Positions 37,872 through 47,851 are shown, counted from the stretch's first letter. The stretch: DNA of 64,000 bases from Lysobacter silvisoli (GCF_003382365.1 NZ_QTSU01000001.1:930001-994000), one strand, 5' to 3'. Notes: a model not told the origin generated them from the letters alone. Translations and numbers: made by a program.

Positions 37872-38297
37872 TCAGAGCCCGATCGCCTCGGCGAAGGAAC
37901 GGTAGAACTCGCCGTTGGGATCGCTCTCGTGGTCGATCTCGATGGGGTAGGGGTGCGCTTCCTGCGGCATCGCGTTGAGCACGCCGACGAAAGCGTTCAC
38001 GTCGCGGCTGAGGAACACGTACTCGCGGTGGTCGGGCTCGGTGAACACGATCGCCAGCACGCTGTGGCCGGCGGCCTCGATGCGCTCGCACACGCGGTCC
38101 TCGAAGCGCTGCATGGCCTGCAGTTCGTCCGGCGAGGCGGTGCCCACGCTGCGGTCGTCCTGGTAGGCCCAGATCAGGTTCAGGCGTTCGGGGTAGGCGC
38201 GGAAATCGAAATCGCGCTCCAGCCGCTTGATCCGCATCAGCGACAAACCGTCCTCGGCGCGGTGTTCGGCCAGGGTCCAGCCGCGGGTGTCTTCCAT
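37872..38297 (-). CDS. DUF695-like protein
   Basis: A 141-residue soluble protein. The features RFEDRVCERIEAAGHSVLAIVFTEPDHREYVFLSRD and FYRSFAEAIGL match the DUF695 pattern as I know it, a family without known function found alone or fused to DUF6348-type regions. No signal peptide and no cysteine-based motif. It sits between purB and the VOC gene on the same strand, 22 nt from each, so it belongs to a purB-led transcript. Confidence 0.75.
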   Translation of the reverse strand: MEDTRGWTLAEHRAEDGLSLMRIKRLERDFDFRAYPERLNLIWAYQDDRSVGTASPDELQAMQRFEDRVCERIEAAGHSVLAIVFTEPDHREYVFLSRDVNAFVGVLNAMPQEAHPYPIEIDHESDPNGEFYRSFAEAIGL

Positions 38298-38319
38298 GGC
38301 GTGCGCTCCCGGGCCCGGT

Positions 38320-39798
<1,479 letters not shown>

Positions 39799-39936
39799 TC
39801 ATGGCCGGCGCCAGCACCCTGCCAGCCCGCCGTGCCGCCCTTGCGATCCGCCGCGGCAGGCCCGATCCGATCGATGTGGCCGGCCGCATCCGCGCCCGCC
39901 ACGGTCCGCACCCCCCCATACGCAATGGAGTAGGCA

Positions 39937-41379
39937 ATGGCGACCCGACGCAAGACCGCAGCCTCGGCAGACCGCAAGACCCCGGCCTTCCGCCTGGAAC
40001 ACGACAGCATGGGCGAGCTGCAGGTGCCCGCGGCGGCGCTGTGGGGCGCGCAGACCCAGCGCGCGGTGCAGAACTTTCCGATTTCCGGTGTGCCCATGCC
40101 GCGCGAGTTCGTGCGCGCGCTGGCCTACGTCAAGGCCGCCGCGGCGCAGGTCAACGGCGAACTGGGCCTGCTCGACGCGGGCCGGGCCCAGGCCATCCAA
40201 GCCGCCGCGCTGGAGGTGGCCGATGGCCGCCACGACGCCCAGTTCCCGATCGACGTCTACCAGACCGGTTCGGGCACTTCGAGCAACATGAACGCCAACG
40301 AGGTGATCGCGACCCTGGCCAGCCGCACCGGCCGCGATGCTGTCCACCCCAACGACCACGTCAACCTGGGCCAGAGCTCCAACGACACCATCCCCACCGC
40401 GATCCGGGTCTCGGCCCTGTTGGCCACGCACGAATCCCTGCTGCCCGCGCTCAAGCACCTGCGCAAGACCATCGAGCGCCAGGCCAAGGCGCTGGATAAG
40501 GTGATCAAGACCGGCCGCACTCATCTGATGGATGCGATGCCGCTGAGTTTCGGCCAGGAATTCTGCGCCTGGGCCGCGCAGTTGGCCTCGGCGCAGGCGC
40601 GCATCGAGGACAGCCTCAAGCGCCTGCGCCGGCTGCCCATCGGCGGCACCGCTATCGGCACCGGCATCAACGCCCACCCGCGTTTCGGCAAGGGGATGGC
40701 GCGCGCGCTGTCGGCGCTGGGCGGGCACAAGTTCGAATCGGCCGCGGACAAGTTCGAAGGCCTGGCGGCGCAGGACGACGCGGTGGAACTGTCGGGCCAG
40801 CTGTCGGCGCTGGCGGTGGCGCTGACCAAGATCGCCAACGACCTGCGCTGGATGAATTCCGGCCCGCTGGCCGGCCTGGGCGAGATCGAACTGCCGGCGC
40901 TGCAGCCCGGCAGCTCGATCATGCCGGGCAAGGTCAACCCGGTGATCCCCGAGGCCACGGCCATGGTCTGCGCCCAGGTCATGGGCCACCACACCGCGAT
41001 CACGGTGGCCGGGCAGAGCGGCAACTTCCAGCTCAACGTGATGCTGCCGCTGATCGCCTACGACCTGCTGGATTCGATCCGTTTGTTGGCCAACGCCATG
41101 CGCCTGCTCGCCGACAGCGCCATCGCCGGGCTCAAGGTGCGCCAGGAGCGCGTGCGCGAGGCCTTGGACCGCAATCCGATCCTGGTCACGGCGCTCAATC
41201 CGATCATCGGCTACGAGAAGGCCGCGGCGATCGCCAAGCAGGCCTACAAGGAAGGGCGGCCGGTGCAGGAGGTGGCACGCGAAGCCACCGGCCTGCCGGA
41301 GAAACAACTGCGCAAGCTGCTGGATCCGGCGGCGCTGACGCGCGGCGGCATCCAGGCCGGCGGTGGTGGGGGCGGCTGA
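39937..41379 (+). CDS. fumC: Fumarate hydratase class II
   Basis: Oxygen-stable, iron-independent fumarase interconverting fumarate and malate. The 480-residue protein has GSGTSSNMNANEV, the catalytic His region in KTGRTHLMDAMPL, and the signature GSSIMPGKVNPV with its catalytic serine. The first 17 residues are a basic extension (MATRRKTAASADRKT) and the last ten are glycine-rich, both outside the family core. ATG 39937 has GGAG about 12 nt upstream. Divergent from purB (240 bp), another member of the same enzyme superfamily. Confidence 0.97.
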   Translation: MATRRKTAASADRKTPAFRLEHDSMGELQVPAAALWGAQTQRAVQNFPISGVPMPREFVRALAYVKAAAAQVNGELGLLDAGRAQAIQAAALEVADGRHDAQFPIDVYQTGSGTSSNMNANEVIATLASRTGRDAVHPNDHVNLGQSSNDTIPTAIRVSALLATHESLLPALKHLRKTIERQAKALDKVIKTGRTHLMDAMPLSFGQEFCAWAAQLASAQARIEDSLKRLRRLPIGGTAIGTGINAHPRFGKGMARALSALGGHKFESAADKFEGLAAQDDAVELSGQLSALAVALTKIANDLRWMNSGPLAGLGEIELPALQPGSSIMPGKVNPVIPEATAMVCAQVMGHHTAITVAGQSGNFQLNVMLPLIAYDLLDSIRLLANAMRLLADSAIAGLKVRQERVREALDRNPILVTALNPIIGYEKAAAIAKQAYKEGRPVQEVAREATGLPEKQLRKLLDPAALTRGGIQAGGGGGG

Positions 41380-41406
41380 GCGGCGTCCACGCCCTCATAC
41401 GTCTCC

Positions 41407-41510
41407 GTCATTCCGGCGCAAGCCGGAACCCATTTTGCTGTTGCCGTTCGGCGAGGGCGTCGAGGTGAGCGGCCAAGATCAACATGGGTTCCGGCTTGCG
41501 CCGGAATGAC
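41407..41510. repeat. REP-like inverted repeat, GTCATTCCGGC family
   Basis: GTCATTCCGGCGCAAGCCGG and CCGGCTTGCGCCGGAATGAC are the two ends; the interior differs from the copies at 27.8-28.2 kb. It lies between the converging ends of fumC and the serine hydrolase gene. Confidence 0.88.
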
Positions 41511-41529
41511 GGGCGTAGGGTTCGCGAAC

Positions 41530-42768
41530 TCAGGGCCGCGACATCGGAGCGCAGGGCGGATGCGGTTGCCGGCGCGCTTCGGGCTGGCGCCATTCGGGGT
41601 GGTCGTAAGGCACGTAGCCGCCCCAGAACCAGGGCAGGCAGGTCGGGCCCAGCGTCGCGTCGGCCAGGTACTTGAACAACCCCTCGCCGTTGGAGCTGTT
41701 GCTCAGGATCACCAGGCAGCGGCGGCCGTCGGCCACGCACAGGGTGAGGTTGTTGGTGCCGTCGTCGTGGCCGCCCTTGCTCCAGGCCAGGCCCTGCGGC
41801 TCGCGGTAGGTGAGCCAGCCTAGCGCGTAGGACAGTTCGATGCCGCGGTTGTCCGCGGTGGCCTCCTGCGACAGGGTCGGGAACTGCTGGATCGAATCGA
41901 TCGCCACCTGCGGGCGCAACAGTTCGGCCTTGCCCGCCGCGCTCAGGCCTTCGCCGCGCGACAGCGCCGCCAGGAACGCGGCCTGGTCGGCGATGGTGGT
42001 GTCCATGGAGCCGGCCGCGCGCACCGCGCCGCGCTGCTTGTGGCCCAGGGGCTTGTTGTCCGGGTCGTAGCCGATGGCCAGGTCGGCGGCGAAGTCCTCG
42101 CGCCAGACCAGGGCCGTGCGGCGCATGCCGTAGCGGTCGAACACCCGCTGTTGCATCAGTTCGCCCACGTCCACGCCCAGGCCGGCCTCGATCACGAACT
42201 GCAGCAGGTTGATGCCTCCGCCGGAGTAGGCGTAGCGCTGGCCCGGATCGAAATGGAACTTGAGCTTGCCGTTCGGGTCGTAGCCGCCTTGCGGGGGGAA
42301 GAAGCGGAAGTTGGCGAAGCCGGGCGAGTGGGTGAGCAGGATGCGCGCGGTGAGCTTGCGCCAGCGCTCGTCGCCGGCCAGGTCGGCGTACTTGGTGTAT
42401 TCGGGCAGGGGCTTGGGTAGGTACTCGGCGATGGAGCGGTCCAGGTCCAACCGGCCGTCCTCGACCAGCGTCATCACCGCATAGGCGAACTCGGCCTTGG
42501 TGATCGAGGCGCCGTACATCACCGTGTCGGTGGTCAGCGGCAGCTGGCGTTCGACGTCGCGCAAACCGTAGGCCTTCAGGTGCACGACGCGGCCGTCCTC
42601 GATCACCGCCAGGGCCAGGCCGGGCACGCGCGCGGCCTGCATCAGGCGTTGGACTTCCTCATCCAGCGCCTGGCCGCGCAGCGGCGCCGGTTCGCGCACG
42701 CCGTGGCCGGCGCAGCCGGACAGCAGGATCAAGGCGAAACCCAACGACAGCAGCGATCGCACGGACAT
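41530..42768 (-). CDS. Serine hydrolase lipoprotein, beta-lactamase/esterase (class C) fold
   Basis: A 412-residue exported protein. The lipobox LLSGC places the lipidated Cys at residue 19. The penicillin-recognising fold is visible as SITK (SxxK nucleophile) in MYGASITKAEFAYAV, the tyrosine motif in QRYAYSGGGINLLQ, and a GGHDDG near the C-terminus in the place of the KTG box. This pattern is that of the EstB/AmpC-like family S12 rather than of a true beta-lactamase. Natural substrate unknown; peptidases and esterases are both known. The cluster upstream (42895 onward) is on the same strand but separated by a hairpin. Confidence 0.88.
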   Translation of the reverse strand: MSVRSLLSLGFALILLSGCAGHGVREPAPLRGQALDEEVQRLMQAARVPGLALAVIEDGRVVHLKAYGLRDVERQLPLTTDTVMYGASITKAEFAYAVMTLVEDGRLDLDRSIAEYLPKPLPEYTKYADLAGDERWRKLTARILLTHSPGFANFRFFPPQGGYDPNGKLKFHFDPGQRYAYSGGGINLLQFVIEAGLGVDVGELMQQRVFDRYGMRRTALVWREDFAADLAIGYDPDNKPLGHKQRGAVRAAGSMDTTIADQAAFLAALSRGEGLSAAGKAELLRPQVAIDSIQQFPTLSQEATADNRGIELSYALGWLTYREPQGLAWSKGGHDDGTNNLTLCVADGRRCLVILSNSSNGEGLFKYLADATLGPTCLPWFWGGYVPYDHPEWRQPEARRQPHPPCAPMSRP

Positions 42769-42850
42769 GGCTGGACCTCCGACGGATTCGGAACGCGGCC
42801 CGCGGCGCGGGACAGGTCAGGGGCTGTGAAGCGGATGAGATAGTCGAGCG

Positions 42851-42885
42851 GGTGCCCGCCGCGGCACCGGGTTGCGGCGGGCACC
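42851..42885 (-). terminator. Strong hairpin after the DUF2884-like lipoprotein gene
   Basis: GGTGCCCGCCGC (42851-42862) pairs perfectly with GCGGCGGGCACC (42874-42885). It lies just after the stop at 42895 on the minus strand. No T-run follows, so termination efficiency is uncertain. Confidence 0.55.
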
Positions 42886-42894
42886 GGCGCCCGA

Positions 42895-43440
42895 CTAAGC
42901 CTTGCAGTCTTCTTCGGCGTCTTGCTTGAACTGGGCGAAGGGCTGGAACGCGGGCAGGGTGGCGACCAGGCTGTCCTGGGCGCGGCGCATTTCGGTCAGG
43001 CGGTTGCACATCTTCTGCGCCTGCTCCTCCAGCTTCGCGGTCTCGGCTTCGACCTTCTTCTCGATGTCGTTGCCGTCGTGATCGCCGCTGAGCACGCCCT
43101 GGACCGCGGCGCCCACCGCCTTGCCGGCGATCGCGGCGCCGGCCTTGCCCATGGCCAGGCCGTCGTCGCGGATGCCGATGGCGTTGGCGTACAGCAGTTG
43201 GGTTTGCACGCGCTGCTGCGGGGTAAGCGCCACCGCCTTGCCGTCGATGCTGAGCTCGCCCTTGGCGTCGATCACGGCCTTGCTCTTGCCGTTGTGCAGG
43301 GTGATGCGGCCGTCGCCGAGCTGCAGGTGGCCCAGCGAGTTGATCTGCACGGTGTTGTCGTCGCTGTCGGTCTGGATGATGCAGGCGCTCAGACTCACGC
43401 AAAGCGCGGCGGCGGTGGCGAAGGCGGTGAAGGCTTTCAT
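42895..43440 (-). CDS. Small lipoprotein, DUF2884/YggN-like
   Basis: A 181-residue predicted lipoprotein: lipobox LSAC with Cys20. Then a beta-type region (VQINSLGHLQLGDGRITLHNG, ELSIDGKAVALT) and a helix-forming half (DIEKKVEAETAKLEEQAQKMCNRL). Both the layout and the ITLHNG/IDGKAV motifs resemble DUF2884 proteins, which are periplasmic and uncharacterised. Two C-terminal cysteines may form a disulfide. Last gene of the cluster starting at 47127; it begins 34 nt after the preceding gene. Confidence 0.75.
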   Translation of the reverse strand: MKAFTAFATAAALCVSLSACIIQTDSDDNTVQINSLGHLQLGDGRITLHNGKSKAVIDAKGELSIDGKAVALTPQQRVQTQLLYANAIGIRDDGLAMGKAGAAIAGKAVGAAVQGVLSGDHDGNDIEKKVEAETAKLEEQAQKMCNRLTEMRRAQDSLVATLPAFQPFAQFKQDAEEDCKA

Positions 43441-43474
43441 GGCGGGGTCCTGCGGCGCACGGCCGCGCTGGGGT

Positions 43475-44299
43475 TTAGTCGGCGTTGCGCGGCACCGACA
43501 CGGTACCGGACACGCTGCGATGGTTGACCGAGCCGCTGCCGACCTCGCGCACGCGCAGGTTGCCGCGCACGCCGTCGGCCTCGAAGCTGCCGGAGTTGAT
43601 GTCGTCGACTTCTACATTGCCGGTGACTCGGCGCAGGTCGAAGTCGCCCGAGCCGATCTGGCCGACCTTTACATGGCCGCCGACGCCGTCGATCTCGATG
43701 TCGCCCGAACCCAGGTCGTCGACGCTGGCATCGCGGGCCACGCGGCGCACCTTGAGGTCGCCCGAGCCCACCGACACCACGTGCAGGGAGCCGATGTCGT
43801 CCAGATCGATGTCGCCCGAGCCCAGGTCCACGGTGACCTGGCCGCGCACGCTGCGCGCTTCCACGTCGCCGGAGCCCACGTCGGCGCTGAGCGCGGCCAC
43901 GCCGGTGGCGACGGCGTCGCCGGAGCCGACGTTGAGCTGCACCATCAGGTCGGCCGGCACGGTGGCCTGCAGGCGCAGGTAGGCGTAGTGATTGCCGAAG
44001 TGGAACAGGTCGCGGGCGTTGCGCCGCGCCACCACCACCAGCTTGTCGCCGACACGGTGCTGGCTGAGGCTGAGTTCGGACAGGTACTTGGCGTCGGAGG
44101 CGCAGGCGCGGCCGGTGACCGCGGCCGGGCCGGTGCCGGCGTTGACTTCCAATTCGTGCTGGCCGAGGTCGAACACCACCGCCTTGGCGCCGGCCAGATC
44201 CAGCTTCAGGTCGCGGGCCTGCGAGTGCTGGCAGTGGCGGTCCTGGGCGAAGCCGGCCAGCGGCAGCAGGGCGAGGGCGGCGATAAGGGACTTGCGCAT
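43475..44299 (-). CDS. Exported GSGD-repeat beta protein (DUF4097/DUF2807-like)
   Basis: A 274-residue protein with a signal peptide to about residue 18 (ending AGFAQ). From about residue 115 it is a chain of short units each carrying V/L-GSGD, six intact (NVGSGDA, DVGSGDV, DLGSGDI, SVGSGDL, DLGSGDI, QIGSGDF) and two degraded (INSGSF, VGSGSV), a pattern expected for a beta-solenoid with one turn per unit. Similar putative auto-transporter adhesin-like heads occur in DUF2807 and DUF4097 proteins. Cysteines at about 23 and 65 may bridge. It follows the ABC permease gene after 106 nt, which contain a hairpin. Function unknown. Confidence 0.8.
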   Translation of the reverse strand: MRKSLIAALALLPLAGFAQDRHCQHSQARDLKLDLAGAKAVVFDLGQHELEVNAGTGPAAVTGRACASDAKYLSELSLSQHRVGDKLVVVARRNARDLFHFGNHYAYLRLQATVPADLMVQLNVGSGDAVATGVAALSADVGSGDVEARSVRGQVTVDLGSGDIDLDDIGSLHVVSVGSGDLKVRRVARDASVDDLGSGDIEIDGVGGHVKVGQIGSGDFDLRRVTGNVEVDDINSGSFEADGVRGNLRVREVGSGSVNHRSVSGTVSVPRNAD

Positions 44300-44405
44300 T
44301 ACGGAACTCCTGTTCTTCTCGGGCCCGCCGGCGGCGGGCGTCGCCTACGCAGATGCAGCGGGGGCGGGCAGGGTTGCGGCCCGCCCCGCGATTTCACCTG
44401 CGGTG

Positions 44406-45476
44406 TCAGCCGTCGTCGCGCCAGCGGCGCAGGCGCACCGCGCCGTAGATCATGGCCGCGCCGGCCAGGGCGCCGATCCACAGCTTGGCGCTGCCCAGCA
44501 CCGAGTACATCGTGGCCAGGTTCAGCACTTCGTGCAGCGCGGCCGGTCCGTCGCCGTGCACGGTGCCGACCTGGATGGTCTGGATCCAACCCGGGGCGCC
44601 GCTGAACAAGGCGCGGGCGCTGATGTTCTGCAGGACCCACACGAAGCTGTCGGTGTCGACGATGCCCATCAGGGTGATCCAGCCCAGCAGCAGGGTCGCG
44701 ATCACCGGGATCAGCAGCGCCCAGAGGAAGGGCATGCTGCGGGCCCAGGCCGAGCACAGCATCAGCCAGCCTACGGTGGGCAGCATCCACAGCGCCTGGA
44801 TCGGCACGGTCGCGATCAGGTGGAACGCCACGGTCAGCGGGCTGCCCGGACCCCACAGCACCTCGATCGGGTTGCCGCCGTGCAGCAGCACGAAGCCGCT
44901 CATCACCAGCAGGTAGCCGAACATGGTGACGATGGCGGCGGCCGTGGCCAGCAGCGGCGCGACCAGGGTGGCGCTGACGGCCTTGGACAGCACGGTCTGG
45001 CCGTCCGACACCGGCAGCGACTTCCAGAACAGCACGCTGCGGTCCTTGCGCTCGTCGTACAGGCTGCCCAGACAGTAGAAGAACACCACGAAGGCCACCA
45101 CCACGTAGGGCCACAGCGCCGCGCCGTACAGCGACAGGTCGATCGCGCCGCCCATCTGGCGCAGGTCCTCGGCGCTCATCTTGCCGATCAGCGCGCTCAG
45201 GTTCACGCCGTTGACCATGAAGTGGTCGCCGCCCATTTCCATCGCGTGCTGGCCCAGCTTGGGCAGCACCACGGTTTCGAAGAACACGATGGCCAGGAAC
45301 AGCAGCAGCAGCGAGATCGCGCCGGCGATGGCCGGGGCCCACAGGAAGCCGCCGCGGTGTTCCCAGAATTCGCGGCGCAGCAGCAGGCGGAAGGTGTGGG
45401 TGGGGTGCACGGCGGCCACGGCGCGCGGGGCGGGGCGGTCGTCGTTCAGTTCGGCATTGAGGTTGGTCGCATTCAT
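44406..45476 (-). CDS. ABC transporter permease
   Basis: A 356-residue membrane subunit with about six predicted membrane segments: FLWAPAIAGAISLLLLFLAIVFF near 45, PYVVVAFVVFFYCLGSLYDERKDRSVLFWKSLPVSD (the ABC-2 type motif preceding the coupling region), then segments near 190, 235, 265 and the C-terminus. A large external loop lies between the first two. Its ATG overlaps the TGA of the ATPase gene (ATGA), so expression is coupled. The substrate is not evident; ABC-2 exporters with YtrA regulators often respond to cell-envelope antibiotics. Confidence 0.9.
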   Translation of the reverse strand: MNATNLNAELNDDRPAPRAVAAVHPTHTFRLLLRREFWEHRGGFLWAPAIAGAISLLLLFLAIVFFETVVLPKLGQHAMEMGGDHFMVNGVNLSALIGKMSAEDLRQMGGAIDLSLYGAALWPYVVVAFVVFFYCLGSLYDERKDRSVLFWKSLPVSDGQTVLSKAVSATLVAPLLATAAAIVTMFGYLLVMSGFVLLHGGNPIEVLWGPGSPLTVAFHLIATVPIQALWMLPTVGWLMLCSAWARSMPFLWALLIPVIATLLLGWITLMGIVDTDSFVWVLQNISARALFSGAPGWIQTIQVGTVHGDGPAALHEVLNLATMYSVLGSAKLWIGALAGAAMIYGAVRLRRWRDDG

Positions 45477-46342
45477 GCGTAGGTCCCCTTCATGGTGGCG
45501 ACGAACAGGTCGGCCAGGCCCGGCGTGCGGGTTTCGCCCAGGCCGGCGATGCGTTCGGGCGGCACGCCGTCGAACAGCATCACGGTCTTGCCGAACGGCA
45601 GCGCGCGTTCGTCCAGCGGTTGCAGCGCGCGCGCCTCCTCGGCGCGGTCGGCGTTGACCAGCACTTCGACGAAGCGCTCGCCCAGCGTTTCCATGTCGCT
45701 GTTGAGCACGACCTTGCCGTCGCGGATGAACATCACGTCGGTGAGGATGTGTTCGATCTCCTCGACCTGGTGGGTGGTGACGATGATGGTCTTCTCCTCG
45801 TCGAAGTAGTCCTCCAGCAGGCGCTGGTAGAACTGCTTGCGGTAGAGGATGTCCAGGCCCAGGGTGGGCTCGTCCAGCACCAGCAGGCGGGCGTCGATGG
45901 CCATCACCAGGGCCAGGTGCAGCTGCACGATCATGCCCTTGGACAGTTCGCGCACGCGCAGATTGGGCTTGAGCTGGGTGTTGGCCAGGAAGCGCTCGCA
46001 CTTGGCGCGGTCGAAGCGCGGGTGCACGCCGGCCACGAACTCGATCGCCTCGCCGACCCGGATCCAGCGCGGCAGCACCGCCACGTCGGCGATGAAGCAC
46101 ACGTCGCGCATCAGGTCGTTGCGCTGGGTGCGCGGGTCGCGGCCCAGCACCTTGAGGTCGCCCTCGAACGGGATCAGGCCGAGGATGGCCTTGAGCGCGG
46201 TGGTCTTGCCGGCGCCGTTGGGGCCGATCAGGCCGACGATGCGGCCGGTGGGGATGTCGAAGGCGGTGTTGTCCAGCGCCAGCTTGTTCTTGTAGGCCTT
46301 GCGCAGGCCGCGGGCGGTGACGACGTTGGCGGCGGCGTTCAT
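45473..46342 (-). CDS. ABC transporter ATP-binding protein
   Basis: A 289-residue nucleotide-binding subunit. Walker A is GPNGAGKT, the signature is the unusual LSKGM instead of LSGGQ, Walker B is ARLLVLDEPTLGLD, and the switch His lies in VTTHQVEEIE. The substitution in the signature is also seen in other YtrB/CcmA-type exporters. Its start overlaps the GntR stop (ATGA) and its stop overlaps the permease start, giving a tightly coupled GntR-ATPase-permease set. Confidence 0.94.
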   Translation of the reverse strand: MNAAANVVTARGLRKAYKNKLALDNTAFDIPTGRIVGLIGPNGAGKTTALKAILGLIPFEGDLKVLGRDPRTQRNDLMRDVCFIADVAVLPRWIRVGEAIEFVAGVHPRFDRAKCERFLANTQLKPNLRVRELSKGMIVQLHLALVMAIDARLLVLDEPTLGLDILYRKQFYQRLLEDYFDEEKTIIVTTHQVEEIEHILTDVMFIRDGKVVLNSDMETLGERFVEVLVNADRAEEARALQPLDERALPFGKTVMLFDGVPPERIAGLGETRTPGLADLFVATMKGTYA

Positions 46343-46713
46343 TGCGCGCCTGCCTTGTCGCCGGAGGCCGACAGCAGTTCTTCCGTGCTCAGGCCCAGGC
46401 GCAGGATGCGCTCCAGCACCAGCGGCCACTCTTCGCGCAGGAACCGCTCGCGTTCGTTCAGCAGCAGCTTCTTGGCAGCCTCTTCGGTGACGTACATGCC
46501 CAGTCCTCGGCGTTTTTCGACTAGTGCCTCGTCCGCCAGTTCCTGATAGGCGCGCGAGACGGTGATGGGGTTGAGCTGATACTCGGCCGCCACCTGCCGC
46601 ACGGAGGGCAGGGCGTCGCCGGGCTTGAGCACGCCGTCGAGCATCATCGCCACGACGCGCTCCTTCAGCTGGCGGTAGATCGGAGCGCCGTCGCTCCATT
46701 GGATAGCGGTCAT
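46339..46713 (-). CDS. GntR family regulator, YtrA subfamily
   Basis: A 124-residue repressor with the winged helix of GntR proteins (PIYRQLKERVVAMMLDG, PSVRQVAAEYQLNPITVSRAYQELADEALVEKRRGLGMYV) and only a short dimerisation tail of about 50 residues, which is diagnostic for the YtrA group. These regulators sit in operons with ABC exporters and repress their own promoter. It starts 3 nt after the 136-residue gene, and a palindrome of the expected type overlaps the operon's promoter (47155-47178). Confidence 0.93.
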   Translation of the reverse strand: MTAIQWSDGAPIYRQLKERVVAMMLDGVLKPGDALPSVRQVAAEYQLNPITVSRAYQELADEALVEKRRGLGMYVTEEAAKKLLLNERERFLREEWPLVLERILRLGLSTEELLSASGDKAGAQ

Positions 46714-46716
46714 GGT

Positions 46717-47127
46717 TCAGCCCCGCGGTGCGAATGAGAAATAAGGCATGACTAAGGCCTGGCGAGAGCGTTGCTTGGCCTTCCGGACCTTGCGCTGCGG
46801 TACTGCGTTGTCGGCCGACTCCGCGGCGGCAGGGGTGCCCAACGCGTCGGCCAAGGCAGCGGCGGTGACGAGTTCGGCGGTGAGGGCGGCGGCTTCGGCC
46901 AGGCTGTCGGCCTGTTCGACCCGGGCCTCCAGGCGCTGCGCCTGCAGGCGGGCGCTGCGGACCAGGGCGTCGGCTTCGACCGGCATGGGCGCGGCGGCGA
47001 CCTGTGCGGCCAGGGTGGGGACCGCCGAGGCCTCCGGCAGGGCCGGATTGGCGGCGACCAGGGCCAGCACCAGGGTGCCGCCTGTGGCCAAGAGGGCCGA
47101 GATCGAGTTATGGAGCTTGCGGTTCAT
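46717..47127 (-). CDS. Small exported Ala-rich protein, first gene of the GntR/ABC operon
   Basis: A 136-residue protein I do not recognise. An N-terminal hydrophobic segment (about 8-30) could be a signal peptide or anchor. The middle (about 50-95) is an alanine-rich helix likely to form a coiled coil (VRSARLQAQRLEARVEQADSLAEAA). The C-terminus is basic (RKVRKAKQRSRQ) and ends VMPYFSFAPRG. It begins directly downstream of the promoter/operator and runs into gntR with 3 nt between, so it is likely the first product of the unit. Confidence 0.65.
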   Translation of the reverse strand: MNRKLHNSISALLATGGTLVLALVAANPALPEASAVPTLAAQVAAAPMPVEADALVRSARLQAQRLEARVEQADSLAEAAALTAELVTAAALADALGTPAAAESADNAVPQRKVRKAKQRSRQALVMPYFSFAPRG

Positions 47128-47154
47128 GGCGAACGTCCTGCTCGTTGGTAGACC

Positions 47155-47195
47155 GGTGTTGTATGCAACTATAACACCAAAACACGCCCGGTCAA
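47155..47195 (-). promoter_or_regulatory. Promoter and putative GntR operator
   Basis: On the minus strand TTGACC (47195-47190) and TATAGT (47173-47168) are separated by 16 nt, a good promoter for the operon at 47127. The -10 lies inside an inverted repeat GGTGTTGTA (47155-47163) ... TATAACACC (47170-47178), nine-base arms with one mismatch and a 6-nt centre, of the type bound by YtrA-family repressors. Binding would block the promoter, consistent with autorepression. Confidence 0.7.
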
Positions 47196-47269
47196 GCGGG
47201 CCGGACCCAACTGAAGTCATACATACTGGTGTCCACCGGCCGCCCGGCCCCCGCGAGCCCGCCCCCATG

Positions 47270-47851
47270 CGCCTTAGCTCTCCCCAAGTCCGTCGTAGCG
47301 CCGCCGTAGCGGCCCTGTCCCTGCTGCTGGTCGCCGGCCTGGCCTCGGCCGCCGGCGCCTTGCTGGACCGCAGTTTCCGCCCGCTGGCCGGCAAGGCGCC
47401 GGTCAACCTGCAGCGCCAGTACGGCGGCGACGTGCTGCTGGTGGTCAACACCGCCAGCAAATGCGGTTTCACCCCGCAGTTCGAAGCCCTGGAAGGCCTG
47501 CAGGCCAAGTACAAGGCGCAGGGCTTCGCCGTGCTCGGCTTCCCCTCGGGCGATTTCAAGGCCCAGGAATTCGACGACGAGAAGCAGATCCAGGAGTTCT
47601 GCACGCTCACCTACGGGGTGAAATTCCCGATGTTCGAGAAGGTGCACGTGATCGGCGATCAGGCCACGCCGCTGTACCGCGACCTGGCCCAGGCCGCCGG
47701 CGAGGCGCCGAAGTGGAACTTCCACAAGTACCTGATCGGCCGCGACGGCCGCCTGATCGCCAGTTACGGCAGCAAGACCAAGCCCGACGATCCGGCCGTG
47801 GTCGCGGCGATCGAGGCGGCGCTGAAAACGCCGCGCGGCAAGCGAGGCTGA
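47270..47851 (+). CDS. Exported glutathione peroxidase
   Basis: A 193-residue protein with an export signal (SAAVAALSLLLVAGLASAAG, cleavage near residue 29). The glutathione peroxidase core has the active cysteine Cys66 in NTASKCGFTPQF (Cys, not selenocysteine), GFPSGDF (the LGFPxNQF-type motif) and KWNFHKYLI with the catalytic Trp/Asn. It probably reduces peroxides in the periplasm using thioredoxin-like donors. ATG 47270 opens the signal peptide; the frame continues open upstream without coding character. Divergent from the GntR operon. Confidence 0.92.
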   Translation, partial: RLSSPQVRRSAAVAALSLLLVAGLASAAGALLDRSFRPLAGKAPVNLQRQYGGDVLLVVNTASKCGFTPQFEALEGLQAKYKAQGFAVLGFPSGDFKAQEFDDEKQIQEFCTLTYGVKFPMFEKVHVIGDQATPLYRDLAQAAGEAPKWNFHKYLIGRDGRLIASYGSKTKPDDPAVVAAIEAALKTPRGKRG

